Positions 42,066 through 52,933 of a DNA stretch of 64,000 nt are shown here, in pieces; the stretch's first letter is position 1; the number at the start of each line of letters is the position of its first letter. Under the pieces are notes generated by a model that was not told the DNA's origin, made no database searches, and saw nothing but the letters and a program-made list of their open reading frames with translations. The stretch is from Falciphora oryzae (lineage: Eukaryota; Ascomycota; Sordariomycetes; Magnaporthales; Magnaporthaceae). Location: positions 124,001-188,000 of the forward strand of contig JNVV01000018.1 of NCBI GenBank assembly GCA_000733355.1. Reading direction: 5' to 3'. Position numbers and translations under genes: made by a program.

Positions 42066-44011
42066 ATGTTGGGACACAATATTGTCACTGTTCTTCAATT
42101 CCTGATATGGGTCAGCCCACCGACCACCGCGCTGCGAGTCCCTCGTTACCCCACCATCGTCTCGAAAGAGACTATCTCCAAGGCCGAATATGACTTCGTC
42201 ATTGCTGGTGGGGGCATTTCAGGCCTCACCGTCGCCGACCGACTGACTGAGGATCCCAACGTCAATGTCCTCGTGATCGAGACAGGCCCCTTCGACAAGG
42301 ATGAAGACACCGTCCTCGTGCCTGGTGCTTTCTCCCCTGTCCCCTACCTCTGGCTCGGCCTCACCAGCGCACCGCAGACAGAGCTGAACAACCGGACCTT
42401 CGCGGTCCCCGCTGGACGTGTCGTGGGTGGCGACTCCGTCGTGAATGGCATGGTGTTCGTTCGAGGCGGCAAAACTGAGTACTCCGATTGGGAAAGACTG
42501 GGTGCCGAGGGCTGGAGCTGGAACGATCTCCTCCCGTACTTCAAAAAGAGCGAGAATCTCACCACGCCTCCTGCGGAGTTTGCCGCCGCCGCCAACATCT
42601 CGTGGGTCGAGGCGGCGCATGGCCATGATGGCCCGGTGCGTGCTTCGTACCCAAACTATTTCTTCCCCGGAGCGGCCAATTTCTGGCAAGCCGCCCTCGA
42701 GAGCGGCATCGCGCCTTCGCCAGACCCCAACGCTGGCGACCATGCGGTCGGGCTGTTCAATTTCCCGACGCTGGCGGATGCCACAACCCGCACTCGCAGC
42801 CACGCCCGACTGAACCACTACAGTCGCGTCAGGGAATCCCGGCCGAACTACCACATCCTGGCCGAGCACACCGTGGCAAGGGTGGTATTCGAGGGAAAGC
42901 GAGCTATTGGGCTCGAGTATCTGCCCACCGCCGGCGGTTGCGAGAGGGTCCAGGTGTACGCCAAGAAGGAAGTCCTGCTCGCCGCCGGTGCGCTGCACAC
43001 GCCGCAGCTGCTTCAACTATCGGGTGTCGGGTCCGAGAAACTCTTGCAGAGTTTCGGCATTGATGTTGTTGTTAACTTGCCCGGCGTGGGCGAAAACTTC
43101 CAGGATCAGGGCGAGCTGAGGGTTCCCTACACTAGTAAGTCCCTCATTTATGTAGCTGGTTAGCAAGCAGACAAACACAAGGAGGTGCTGATCGAACAGT
43201 CGCAAACCAAATCTTCCCGAACTCGGGGGCGCTCGACACAAACTCGACATACGACGCGGAGCAGCGCGCCCTGTACGACACCAGGAAAAAAGGGGCATAC
43301 ACCATCGTCCGTACACTGTCAACCAACCTGGCCCTCCCGGTCCTCAAGAACTCGACATCAGGTTGGCGGGACATTCTCACCAGCATCCGCGACGCCGACC
43401 CGCTCGCGCACCTGGCGCCGGGGACGCCCCCCTCGGTCCAGGAGGGCTACAAGCGACAGCGGGAGCTGATCGTCCAGCAGCTCGCGGGGCAGGACGTCCC
43501 CATCGGCATGGTGCACTGGGGCACGGCCGAGACGGTGACGCTGTACTTCCTGAAGCCGCTGAGCCGCGGGTCCGTCAAGATCAACTCGACCGACCCGCTC
43601 GTGCAGCCCGTCATCGACTTCCGCACGGCCTCGGACCCGGCGGACCTGGACCTCGCTGCGGCGCTGTTCGACAAGCACGCGCAGATCATGTCGGCGCCGG
43701 CGATGCGGGTGCTCGGGCCCAGGATGGCGGCTCGGTTCGATGGTGTTACGAGGGCGGAGTTGAAGGAGCTGCTGCGGGCCAACATGGGCCCGTCCAACGC
43801 GCACTCGTGCTGCACGGCGGCCATGGTGCCGAGAGAGATGGGTGGGGTGGTGGACCCGCGGATGAGGGTGTACGGGGCCGAGGGCCTGCGCGTTGTCGAT
43901 GTTAGCTACTGGCCCATGGTGTTGACTGCGGCGCCGACGGCGACGACGTACGCGACTGGGGAGAAGATTGCTGATGTCATCAAGGAGGAGCACGGGCTGG
44001 TGTCCTTGTGA
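42066..44011 (+). CDS. GMC-family FAD oxidoreductase, secreted
   Basis: Two exons, 42066-43134 and 43200-44011, joined VPYT-IANQIFPN across a GTAAGT..ACAG intron, give 626 aa. I start at the Met at 42066 because it opens a signal peptide (MLGHNIVTVLQFLIWVSPPTTA); an in-frame Met 17 codons earlier (42015) would bury it. The ADP-binding loop DFVIAGGGISGL with Glu at the end of VLVIETG, and the GMC signature GRVVGGDSVVNGM, are present. The C-terminus has the first active-site His in SNAHSCCTAAM and GLRVVDVSYWP. The second catalytic position, usually His or Asn ahead of the TxYAxAEK helix, reads AAPTATTYATGEK, so that residue is missing. Family members oxidise alcohols or sugars. Confidence 0.88.
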
Positions 44012-44448
44012 GGTGGGTGTTCATGCTGTGGGTCTCGGGTAAGGGGGTAAGGGCTGCGATAGGTCCCAGCAGACTGGATTGACCTCGTCGTTGTTCCCCA
44101 CACATTTTGGCAAAACCAACGTGCTTGCGGAACTGACGTTAGGTCTGGACTACTAGGCAAAAAAAATGAAGCGAATATGGCGAAGGAATCCGACCGGGAG
44201 GCTGTGCCCTAGCCAGCACGAAGCTTCCGTGTTGGTATGCCGAATCGATTGTGATCTGGGCCGGCGCAATGGTATTCAGTACCGCGGATGTGGACAACGC
44301 CCGGTACATATCGCACAGCAGGCGAGGCGAGCTGAGTGTTTATGCCGGAATAGGAATCCAGTATTCTTTCCTATATTCTTTTCTGTTACCATCATCTTTT
44401 TTTCCAAATATCCGTTTTATGGATTCCTTTACTACTTTTCCGTTTTCC

Positions 44449-44520
44449 TTCCTATTTCTCTTCCTATTTCTCTTCCTATTTCTCTTCCTATTTCTCTTCC
44501 TATTTCTCTTCCTATTTCTC
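44449..44520. repeat. six perfect 12-bp units
   Basis: TTCCTATTTCTC repeated six times without change, followed by a diverged copy. Confidence 0.95.
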
Positions 44521-44634
44521 TTCCTATGTCTTGTATCCAGTTCTGATTGGTGGGTTTCGAGCTTTCATGGTCGCTTTTATGCGGGCAGTGAATCGCCTCA
44601 CCGCCAGTCTCGGCTAGAGTGCGATGGATCTCGC

Positions 44635-44765
44635 AACCATATGTCCAGCCTAGTTCTGGTATCCATGTGTCTGGCCTCATTTGTGTCTGACCCAGTTTGG
44701 GTATCCATATGTCTGGCCTTGTTTATGTCTGGCCTGGTTCAGGTATCCAAATGCCTGGCCTCGTT
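44635..44765. repeat. 42-bp minisatellite
   Basis: Units start GTATCCATxTGTCTGGCCT at 44659, 44701 and 44743 (last copy partial), with a diverged part-copy before 44659. Confidence 0.75.
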
Positions 44766-44812
44766 CTATCCACTCGTTCCGGGTTCGATATTGAGAAGTT
44801 GCGGGCTGTTGG

Positions 44813-44820
44813 CTATAAAA
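44813..44820 (+). promoter_or_regulatory. TATA-like box
   Basis: CTATAAAA lies 145 bp ahead of the ATG of a 37-codon ORF, the same spacing as the TATA box of the GH62 gene in this window (139 bp). Confidence 0.45.
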
Positions 44821-44964
44821 GCGAGGCTGCAAGCCCATTTTTTTTTTTGAACCACCAACAAACCAGCTCAGTCCAGCAACAGGAAACAGCACATCCCGAA
44901 CGAACAGGATCAATCGCTTTACACTACCTATTTTCTCTCAGCATTCACCCAGCCACGACTCATC

Positions 44965-45078
44965 ATGAAGCCCTACAACCCGGACGACGGAAACGCCCAC
45001 AAGGGGGCGTGCGACGCGAGCTGCGGGCTCACCGGCATCGATGGATTCTTGCAGTTTGTTGGCGTGCCAATGTGTTAG
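44965..45078 (+). CDS. possible 37-aa peptide gene
   Basis: The ORF begins MKPYNPDDGNAHKGACDASC and ends VGVPMC, 37 aa with three Cys and a GLTGIDGFLQF middle. It has no signal peptide. Support: a TATA-like box at 44813, a C/A-rich leader with CACTACC and TCTCAGC words as in fungal 5' UTRs, and an ATG in TCATCATGAAG context. The GC-rich codon choice differs from the AT-rich surroundings. No family is recognised. It could equally be the first exon of a longer gene or a chance frame. Confidence 0.35.
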   Translation: MKPYNPDDGNAHKGACDASCGLTGIDGFLQFVGVPMC

Positions 45079-47459
45079 GTCCCCGGACGCTACTTCACCT
45101 AATACCCACTTCGAACCCTCCCCGAAACACCACCTAGCGGCGCGCGATATGCCTGCCCGCCCGTCCAGGAGAGGGAGAGGTTGCTCGTCGGTATATCTGG
45201 TCTGGCTGGTGGTCTGCTTTTGACGGCCCTGAAAATCATGTTGTAATTAGAGAGGAAAAGCAATCCCCCACCTTCTAGACTACGTTATTATACCCAGGAG
45301 GTGGCTTAATAAACTAATGAGTTGCTACATGTACGTTGCTATGGTATGAGCGAACGGACTGCTGGGGTGGTACGTGGCAGTCTCGGTAAAAAAAAATATA
45401 TATATCACTATTGCCTCGATTGGGAAACGAAGAGAAACGTTTCAACACAATATCTCTCATCAACACCTCCACCAACTGTGGAACGCTTTCTGCGACACGG
45501 TGTTCCTCTCCTCACCCAAGCTACCCAGCTGGCATACTCTAAATAATCTCCTGGTCGAGTGTTAACCTACACAAACCTACACCGTGATGACCGCTCCTTC
45601 TCCTACAAATATCTTGCTCTCAAGTCCCACGCTAGTGCATGCAATCAGACGGCCAAGAACGCCATGGTATGCTGTGCCCATCGCCTAAAGCACCGGACTG
45701 ACCTTGAGAACAAAGATTCTGTGGTCTCATCAGAAGTAATTATGTTTTACACTGGTCAGTGCCACTCTGATATCGTCGCCACTACGGTGACGCCCGTAGG
45801 AGACCGGCCCACGCGCCACGCCGAAACACCAACGACAAGAGTACGATAGGGGAGAAGAAGAACGTGGAGGTGAGATACAATACTGGATGCTACTACCTGA
45901 AGCCAAGGCTCAATGTGCACCGCTGGATATTCTGGAATTCTTCCGTTAGGGGGGAACCCCAGAGACAGCAGCTATCCAATCGATATATTAGCCCCGGTAG
46001 CTTCTTCCGCAAGTCCGGTTTCTTCTTGACTCGCAGCGCTTATAGGGTATTTTGCTCTCGGTCTTGTTATTCCCGAGGTGTAACCGCCACCGGACCCAGA
46101 GGGCCTTCTTCCGGTGATCTAGAGCACGGCCACGGTCCAGACACTCTTATGACACATGTTGGACATTCGATATTGGCAGTGTCACTTCATCTCGGATGGG
46201 GTGAGAAGTCTCAGATTCTCACGGGCTTGGCAGGACTTCCAATTCTCCGATGTCCAGGTAGCAAAGTTCGTGATTTCTACGGACAACCCAGCGATTCTCT
46301 GCTCACGCTCATGCTCACAACTCCCCATTGCTTCTGCGATCAACCTGATCTCGGGTAATCTGCAATTCTTCCCCAAACTGTCATCGGATGGTCCACTCCT
46401 GCCATGGCCCGGATGCAACGATAAGCTCCTCACCCCCAGGCAGACTCCCCCAGTGTTTAAGTGGACCGACCAATGAGCTAGCAGCGGGTAGTTCGATGAG
46501 CCGATCACCGACAACGTGATCCTACCCTGCCCTCGGCCCAAGGAGCCTAATTCGGGGCAGTGGACCATGCATCAGAGTCGTGGACAGATCTTCCGTCGCC
46601 ACGAGGTGCCTCGGTTTAGGGGTAGATGGGAAACAGGGCAAGATAGGGCAGCCAGAGTAAGCAGGGCCATGGCCTTGGCGCTCTCAGCAGCTAGGCGGCG
46701 CGAAGATCACCATGCGCCTCGCAAAAAGTATTGCTTTCCGCATGAATCAGCTTCGTCCCCGCAACAGCACAGTTGTGGGCTCGGAAAATTGCAGGTTGTT
46801 ATGTCTTGTTTCACAATCACCAAATTTGTGGACAGACGCCCGCAAGACTAGGCGGTGTTGGGTTAAGCGCTCGGCAGATCACCCTCCGCAGCCTGTCCAC
46901 GGGTGACACCGCAGAGAGAGGGACGACCCCGGCAGCCAACGCCCAGGCGCCGCCGTTGCCGGTGGCAGCGCGTGCAAGCCCGACTGACGGAATAGGCAAG
47001 ATGCGGTGGGATCGATGGGACAGGACAACGCTGATTGCTACGCGTAAAAGCTGTGGACCTGGTTTTGGGTAACACTCCCTGCGGGGGCGGTTAACCTCAA
47101 TGGGGACGATAACCGGTGACCCCAGGATCCCGGTAGTTGCTCCCCCGCCCCCGCAGTCTGGAGAAACTTGGTCCGCCCAGGGGGTAGGGAGCCGCGAACA
47201 CGAGGAGGGAACACCCCAGTTTTTCCGCAAGGCGCCTCCTCTCCACGAGTGGACGGAAGAATTGCGACCAGGACATGGAGATCCATGGGATGGGGCCTCA
47301 TTGGGCACCCAGTGGGCCGCTATCCTCTTGGGCCCAAGCAAGCATTGCCCTCCCAGGAGCGCGCCTGTTTACGGCAGATCAAGGGGCGCTATGGCGATGT
47401 CACTATGGTACGAACGGGCGCATAAAAAAAGAAGCAACGTGGTGGTGGCCATGGCGAAG
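45079..47459. other. long gene-poor stretch
   Basis: 2.4 kb with several short overlapping frames in different phases, none with family resemblance. The right part would be the promoter of the GH62 gene. No RNA gene or transposon end recognised. Confidence 0.45.
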
Positions 47460-47466
47460 TATATAA
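47460..47466 (+). promoter_or_regulatory. TATA box of the GH62 gene
   Basis: TATATAA lies 139 bp ahead of the start codon, within a GC-rich promoter, as usual for strongly regulated secreted enzymes. Confidence 0.6.
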
Positions 47467-47598
47467 GCCCGAGGGAGGCCACGGACTCCCTCGCTGAATC
47501 GAGCACGGCCAGCCAACCCTCCAGTCCGCCCCCCGTCTCAGCAAAACTCAACTCCCGTGTTAAGCAGAGCAAGAAGAAAAAAGCCCTCCTCCAAAATC

Positions 47599-48567
47599 AT
47601 GAGGTTCTTCGAGACAGGCGCCGCGCTCCTCGCGTTCGCAGCCTCGGCAGCGGCGCAGTGCGCCCTCCCGTCGACGTACCGCTGGACGTCGACGGGCTCG
47701 CTCGCGGAGCCCAAGAACGGGGTGGCCTCGCTCAAGGACTTCTCGCATGCCACCTACAACGGCCAGCACCTGGTCTACGCGACCACGGGCGGCTCGTCCT
47801 GGGGCTCCGTCGCGTTCGGCACCTTCAGCAACTGGAACCAGATGAGCGGCGTGTCGCAGACAAAGCTTCCCAACAACGCCGTCGCGCCCTCGCTCTTCTT
47901 CTTCCGGCCCAAGAACATCTGGGTCCTGGCCTACCAGTGGGGCCCCACGGCCTTCTCGTACCGCACCTCGAGCAACCCGACCAACGTCAACGGCTGGTCG
48001 GGCGTGCAGCCGCTCTTCACCGGCAGCATCTCGGGCTCCGACACGGGCCCCATCGACCAGGCCGTCATCGGCGACGGCACCAACATGTACCTCTTCTTCT
48101 GCGGCGACAACGGCAAGATCTACCGGGCGCAGATGCCGTACGGCAACTTCCCCGGCAACTTCGGCTCGGGCTCGACCGTGGTCATGTCGGACTCCAAGAA
48201 CAACCTGTTCGAGGCCGTGCAGGTCTACACCATCCAGGGCGGCTCGGGCAACGCGCGCTACCTCATGATCGTCGAGGCCATTGGCTCGCAGGGCCGCTAC
48301 TTCCGCTCCTTCACCGCCTCGAGCCTGGGCGGCTCGTGGACGGCCAACGCCGCGTCCGAGTCGAGGCCCTTCGCCGGCAAGGCCAACAGCGGCGCCTCGT
48401 GGACAAACGACATCAGCCACGGCGAGCTGATCCGCTCCAACCCGGACGAGACCATGACCATCGACGTCTGCAACCTGCAGTTCCTGTACCAGGGCCGCGC
48501 GCCCAACTCGGGCGGCGACTACATCCGCCTCCCCTACCGCCCCGGCGTGCTTACCCTGCAGCGTTAA
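47599..48567 (+). CDS. GH62 alpha-L-arabinofuranosidase, secreted
   Basis: A single exon of 322 aa. The start is the Met at 47599 in CAAAATC-ATG context because it opens a signal peptide ([20 protein letters not shown]); the frame extends 14 codons upstream without biological sense. The mature start [19 protein letters not shown] is diagnostic of GH62, as are [19 protein letters not shown] (catalytic-base Asp), [17 protein letters not shown] and [18 protein letters not shown] (catalytic-acid Glu). The whole five-bladed propeller is present, with no CBM1. The enzyme removes arabinose side chains from arabinoxylan outside the cell. The promoter has a TATA box; carbon-control sites were not convincingly seen. 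Confidence 0.95.
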   Translation: MRFFETGAALLAFAASAAAQCALPSTYRWTSTGSLAEPKNGVASLKDFSHATYNGQHLVYATTGGSSWGSVAFGTFSNWNQMSGVSQTKLPNNAVAPSLFFFRPKNIWVLAYQWGPTAFSYRTSSNPTNVNGWSGVQPLFTGSISGSDTGPIDQAVIGDGTNMYLFFCGDNGKIYRAQMPYGNFPGNFGSGSTVVMSDSKNNLFEAVQVYTIQGGSGNARYLMIVEAIGSQGRYFRSFTASSLGGSWTANAASESRPFAGKANSGASWTNDISHGELIRSNPDETMTIDVCNLQFLYQGRAPNSGGDYIRLPYRPGVLTLQR

Positions 48568-49123
48568 GCGCGCCGAGCGTGGTGGGAGGAGGTGGTCCGT
48601 GGCCCGTGAGAGTCTTGGGACGAATGATCCGATTGAGCTGTGTGGTCGTGTACAAAACAGGGGTCCACTCAGGGGCTTGGGAATTTGGGAGGAGACGCTT
48701 GTACATAAATCCATTTCGCCTTCAATTCTCTGCAAATATTTTACGACAAAATTTTCCCCTTTGCCTACGTTTCTATTCAATATCGAATGTATCTCCAAAG
48801 ATACTCTCATCCAACCATCATCCCCGTTCCGCCCACCCCCACGCCAATGCCAATCCCATCCCTTCCCCAGCGCACAAACTCAAGGCAGGTACTGAGGCTT
48901 AATAACGGCCCACCTTGAGGTACCTGCTAGGGACCCCATGCTCCAGGCAATCCAATCACAGATTTTTGAACGAGAAAAATCATCCCAGTTCGAAAAGACA
49001 CATCTGCCCCCTCACGGAATTCAGCGCCACACTGATTGGATTTCCTATGAGTTAACTTCTGAGCTTTCTGCCGGGACGAGCCAGGATAGTCTTCCGTGTA
49101 GCGCGGGACCTATCCCTGGGCCG
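48568..49123. other. intergenic between convergent genes
   Basis: 3' flanks of the GH62 gene and of the small secreted protein gene. Nothing else supported. Confidence 0.5.
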
Positions 49124-49769
49124 TTACTTACCGATCAGACCTACGTAGTTCGGCATGTAGCCCCGGCCCGGCACCACGACCCTCCCTCCCCGTAGCTGCT
49201 CGTCCGTGTACGAGGGCCAGACGATCAAGCAGCGGCCCGGGTCAACGATCAAGAGCGTCGTGAAGCCCTCGCCGCGCCCAAACTCCCCGCTCCAACCAGC
49301 CGCGACGGCGAAGCGACCGCAGTGCATCCCGCTGGAGGACACGTGCTAGCCCGAGACGCTGAACGAGCACGGCGTCGTGTCGCAGTGCGTCTCGATCCCA
49401 GTCTCGATGGAGAAGCTCCAGCGGCAGAGGCCGTCGCTGCCACTGCTGCCGCCGCCGCTGATCTCGGCGAGTTCTCTGGTGAAAACTCGTGTCTGTGTTT
49501 GTTTGGCGACGCCGCGTCAGTTGTCTCAGGTTGAAGACCTCTGTGAGGCTAATGACGTATCGAGCAGCAATCACCAAAGACCTTCCGGGATGCTCCTTGT
49601 GCTTCTTCGACCCGTAGCCGTAGTCGCCGCTACCGCCACAGACCCGGCTGACGTCCCAGGTCGCCCATCGGGGCTCTAGAGACATCATGGACTTGGTTAG
49701 TGCTCCAAGGGCTGGCGCTGGTGTGGCAGTTGCCACAAAAAATGTGATGATAGCCGCAAGGAGGTGCAT
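49124..49769 (-). pseudogene. small secreted cysteine-containing protein, in-frame TAG
   Basis: Exon 1 (49769-49575) encodes a signal peptide, MHLLAAIITFFVATATPAPA, then WATWDVSRVCGGSGDYGYGSKK. A likely intron (GTGATT..ACACAG) joins 49492, reading TRVFTRELAEISGGGSSGSD, then GLCRWSFSIETGIETHCDTT and PCSFSVSG, where a TAG stands at 49348-49346. The same frame continues as HVSSSGMHCGRFAVAAGWSG and a GEGFTTLLIVDPGRCLIVWP tail. Relatives I recall have Tyr at the stop position. The continued conservation after the stop suggests a recent nonsense change, sequence error or read-through. The family looks like effector-type secreted proteins of unknown role. The stop-truncated product would be 113 aa. 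Confidence 0.6.
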
Positions 49770-50470
49770 ATCTGCTGTAAGTCTGATGGTTTGTAGCAAC
49801 ACTCACCTCTGAAACACGCAAAAGACATTTTGCGGAGAGTATTTAGGCTATATGTATGACATCAAGCTTACAAAAGCCTGTGAACCAGCACAAAAACCAG
49901 CTGTTATTTGCACCGGAGGCCTTGAGAGCCTGGAACCTGGCCAGATTTCTACTCCCACGCCTAGGGTAGTGCTGAACTCAGACCTTGGGTCTGGGCAGAT
50001 GTATACTTGTTCCTTAGCCTTCCCACCTCGTTATCCTGAGGCTAGACACGATCCACAAGGAGCTGTGGTGTCAAGAGGGAGCACATGCAACTGTCATCGG
50101 TAGAGAGAAGCTTTGGGCAATAGCATAGCTCGATCGATGGGAGCCACAAACCTCGCCTAGGCGAATGAGAGAGCACTTGGCGTGCTAGGTATCATCATGA
50201 AGCCTCGCCCTGTTAATGGACACCTCCGATACTGTGTTCGAAGGGGTTTTTTTTTTCTGCGGGCACAGTATTGATTGGTGGGCCCCACCTGGTGCCAAGG
50301 TGGTAAGGCTCTAACCCACTACTTGAATTTGTGGGGAAAGAAAAAAAAACTCCCGAATGCGGTTTAGGTTTAGAGACCCCTTCCCTTTTTTTTTTTACCT
50401 TCCCCAAAGTGCCCGGCTATGGACATCTCTTAGCATCGTGCTCTCTTTCCCGCGTCCCGTCCGCCCGACT
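49770..50470. other. intergenic between divergent genes
   Basis: Upstream of both the small secreted protein gene and the helicase. T runs occur at 50249-50258 and 50387-50396. The in-frame extension of the helicase into this region (to 50357) is Phe/Arg-rich and judged non-coding. Confidence 0.45.
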
Positions 50471-52933
50471 ATGACGACCCTGTCGGGTAGGTTCGGGCCC
50501 CGGATAACGCACGGCGCTACCAGAACCCCGCATCTCGCGTTTTTCAGGTCTGGCCCACGAGGATGGAAGACGCGCTCAAGTCACGAACCACGTGAAGAGC
50601 CAGTCGAAACCCCGGCGAAGCGACACCAAATGGCGCATGCGCGTCATGTACGACCCACAGCCTCGTCGCCGCCTGGCGGACCCGACCCGCCGCTACAAAT
50701 GGCATGCCCGGAGCCACTGTACCTCGAGGTGGAATGCAGTCCACATCACCAACGGGGCCTCGCAGCCGCCAAGAGATTGTCCCGCCAGGCGGCTCTGTCG
50801 GCCAGAGGCCGTACGGACGGAGCCGATCCTTTAACCGGGTTCTCGCCGGCCGCAGAGTCGCTGGCCCATCGTCCCAAGAGCCGTCGCACGCCCGATGCCG
50901 TATCGGGGCGTGGCTTGGGCAGCAGCATGACCAAGCTGGCTCCCGGCTCCGATAGCGAACCTTGGGGCGATTTGAACCTTGATATTCCTGCCGATCACCC
51001 AATATGGGCGGAAATTGCTGCTCCCTGCCCCAACCCGAAAGATCCGTCCAACGATGACGTTGCCGCGGACCTCCCCATCTGGTCAGGCGCCTCGACTCCG
51101 ACAGCTAACCCGCTATACCAAGTCGCCACTACCGCCGAAGAGCTAGCCCACCTGACGAGTCCGCAGCTTGATACCAACGACATGCAAGGTGGCTCCCAAG
51201 ACCTAACAGACCAAGGGCGCTCTCCCCGGAAAACGCAAACCGGGGTGGCGCTCGACTCCCAAAACCTAACAGGTCAACGGCGCCCTCTCTCGGAAACGCA
51301 ACCCAAGGTGACGCTCAACCGCGAACAGCGTAACCTAGTTAACCTGATCCTCAGCGGCCGAAATGTGTTCTACACGGGGCCCGCAGGCTGCGGCAAGTCG
51401 ACTGTACTAAAGACCTTCGTCAAGAAACTAAGAAAGAGAGGCATAAAAGTCAACATCGTGGCCCCAACAGGCATTGCTGCCCTCAATGTGGAAGGGATGA
51501 CGACGTGGAGCTACATGGGTTGGAAGCCGGACGATGACCGGCGCCCTCTTTACGAACTGAAGCCCAAGACTTTATTCCAGGAACCTGTGGAGAAACAGCT
51601 GATGGAGACGGACGTGCTGGTTATCGACGAGATCAGCATGCTGGACAGCAACTACTTCTACCGCATGAGCGAGGTTATGAAATTCGTGCGCGGGGACCTC
51701 GAGGGCAAGCCCTTTGGTGGTGTGCAAGTTGTGGTTACTGGGGACTTTCTTCAGCTGCCCCCGGTCAAGCCGTTCAAGTACTGCGCCGAGTGCGGGAGGG
51801 ACCTCAAACGGCACAATGAGTCCGACATGTTCACCTGCCCCGGGGACTCAGACGATGACTGGGACGATGACTCGGGGTCGCCTCGGAAGCCTTGCCCGAA
51901 TCCGCGTAGCTACCCTGGGGCCGACAAGTGGGCTTTCCGGAGCAGCACATGGGAAGAATGCGACTTCAAGTGCGTGCAACTGAACACCGTGCACCGCCAG
52001 AAAGACCCCAGGTTTCTCGACCTTCTGCAAAAATGCAGGCTGGGGGACCGGATGAACCAGGACGAGATGGATCTCCTGAAAAATCATCCCAGTTGCACCG
52101 AGAACGCGGTGAAGCTCTCCTGCACAAACAAGGAAGTGGACTCTATAAACCAACGCGAGTACAATCGCTTGAAGACGGAGGAGTATGTATACAGGTGCGT
52201 TGACGAGATCCACGGCCTGGACCCAGAAGATAAACGACATCGACGCCTGCTTGATCTGGCAAGACTAGAGGTGAAGATCGGGGACGAAGACCACAAAACA
52301 TTACACGAGTTCCGACACCATAGGTACGGCAAAAAGGTCTACCTAAGGGAAGGGATGGCCGTCTGTCTCCTTGTCAATATCAACGTCAAGGAGGGCCTTG
52401 TCAACGGCAGCCAAGGCGTCATCTGCGGCTTCGAGGAAATCACATTCGACAACACGCCACGCGCGGCCGCCCCGGGCAAAATGAACTCCAGCTGGCCCCT
52501 CTTCGGAGAATTCGCCAAGCAGCGCCAGCACGAGATCGGCCGCTTTATCGAGGGGCTGGAGAAGAGACGGTGGCCCGTGGTCCGGTTCCACAACAGCAAG
52601 ATCAAGCTCACCATCGTCGCGGACTGCACCGTCGCCGAGAGGGGCCCGCACAGCTGCCCGCCCGAGGTGACGCTCTGCCGCACGCAGATCCCGCTGATGC
52701 CGGCGTGGGCGCTGACGGTGCACAAGTCGCAGGGCATGACGCTGGACAGCGTCGTCGTCAACATGAACAGGGTCTTCGAGGAGGGCCAGGTGTACGTTGC
52801 GCTGTCGCGCGTGCGGACGCTGGAGGGGCTCAAGGTCAAGGGTGACGTGAGGGCCCTGAGCGAGGGAACTGTCGCCAACGGGCAGGCGAAGCAATTTTAC
52901 GAGAAGGTGTTTGGCACTGGGAAAGGCAAGTGA
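50471..52933 (+). CDS. PIF1-family ATP-dependent DNA helicase
   Basis: 820 aa from the Met at 50471; the frame stays open to 50357, but that stretch looks like leader. An Arg-rich N-terminus without acids for over 30 residues might be a mitochondrial targeting signal. The 280-residue N-terminal region is Pro/Ser-rich and ends in a tandem 21-aa duplication. The superfamily-1 core follows: Walker A GPAGCGKS (303-310), IVAPTGIAALNV (Ia), VLVIDEISML with the Walker B Asp-Glu at 386-387, VTGDFLQLPPV (III), and VHKSQGMTLDSVVVN and YVALSRVRTLEGL (V/VI, to about 787). A CAECGRDL..FTC insert after motif III may bind zinc. PIF1 proteins unwind 5'-3' and act at telomeres, G-quadruplexes and mtDNA; this divergent copy is probably a PIF1-like paralogue. 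Confidence 0.92.
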   Translation: MTTLSGRFGPRITHGATRTPHLAFFRSGPRGWKTRSSHEPREEPVETPAKRHQMAHARHVRPTASSPPGGPDPPLQMACPEPLYLEVECSPHHQRGLAAAKRLSRQAALSARGRTDGADPLTGFSPAAESLAHRPKSRRTPDAVSGRGLGSSMTKLAPGSDSEPWGDLNLDIPADHPIWAEIAAPCPNPKDPSNDDVAADLPIWSGASTPTANPLYQVATTAEELAHLTSPQLDTNDMQGGSQDLTDQGRSPRKTQTGVALDSQNLTGQRRPLSETQPKVTLNREQRNLVNLILSGRNVFYTGPAGCGKSTVLKTFVKKLRKRGIKVNIVAPTGIAALNVEGMTTWSYMGWKPDDDRRPLYELKPKTLFQEPVEKQLMETDVLVIDEISMLDSNYFYRMSEVMKFVRGDLEGKPFGGVQVVVTGDFLQLPPVKPFKYCAECGRDLKRHNESDMFTCPGDSDDDWDDDSGSPRKPCPNPRSYPGADKWAFRSSTWEECDFKCVQLNTVHRQKDPRFLDLLQKCRLGDRMNQDEMDLLKNHPSCTENAVKLSCTNKEVDSINQREYNRLKTEEYVYRCVDEIHGLDPEDKRHRRLLDLARLEVKIGDEDHKTLHEFRHHRYGKKVYLREGMAVCLLVNINVKEGLVNGSQGVICGFEEITFDNTPRAAAPGKMNSSWPLFGEFAKQRQHEIGRFIEGLEKRRWPVVRFHNSKIKLTIVADCTVAERGPHSCPPEVTLCRTQIPLMPAWALTVHKSQGMTLDSVVVNMNRVFEEGQVYVALSRVRTLEGLKVKGDVRALSEGTVANGQAKQFYEKVFGTGKGK
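51194..51319 (+). repeat. tandem 63-bp duplication in the helicase gene
   Basis: Two units (51194-51256, 51257-51319) encode 21-aa repeats of form SQ-D/N-LT-D/G-Q-x-R..TQ..V-x-L, directly ahead of the helicase core. They are diverged but clearly alignable. Confidence 0.8.

Larger units (their letters stand above)
44012..44964. other. repeat-rich intergenic region
   Basis: Holds a 12-bp microsatellite, a 42-bp minisatellite and a TATA-like box. A reading frame with FLFLFLF comes from the microsatellite and is not a gene. Confidence 0.5.

Noticed and set aside
44449..44765. CRISPR-like array
   Set aside because: Plain tandem repeats without spacers, in a eukaryotic genome.
44770..44800. GGGTTCGATATTG as a tRNA B box
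   Set aside because: No matching A box or cloverleaf around it; no tRNA or rRNA gene was found in the window.
44166..44850. frames with FLFLFLF or PISLPISL runs
   Set aside because: Products of the 12-bp microsatellite.
45864..46851. overlapping 100-160-aa frames in the 45-47 kb gap
   Set aside because: Different phases overlap with no codon bias, signal peptide or family resemblance.
47100..48902. 600-aa plus-strand frame and 416-aa minus-strand frame across the GH62 gene
   Set aside because: Both are out of frame with the GH62 protein and Arg/Gly/Leu-rich, as expected of shadows in GC-rich DNA.
50357..50470. N-terminal extension of the PIF1 helicase
   Set aside because: The stretch derives from a T-rich leader (RDPFPFFFYLP) and lacks similarity to the family.
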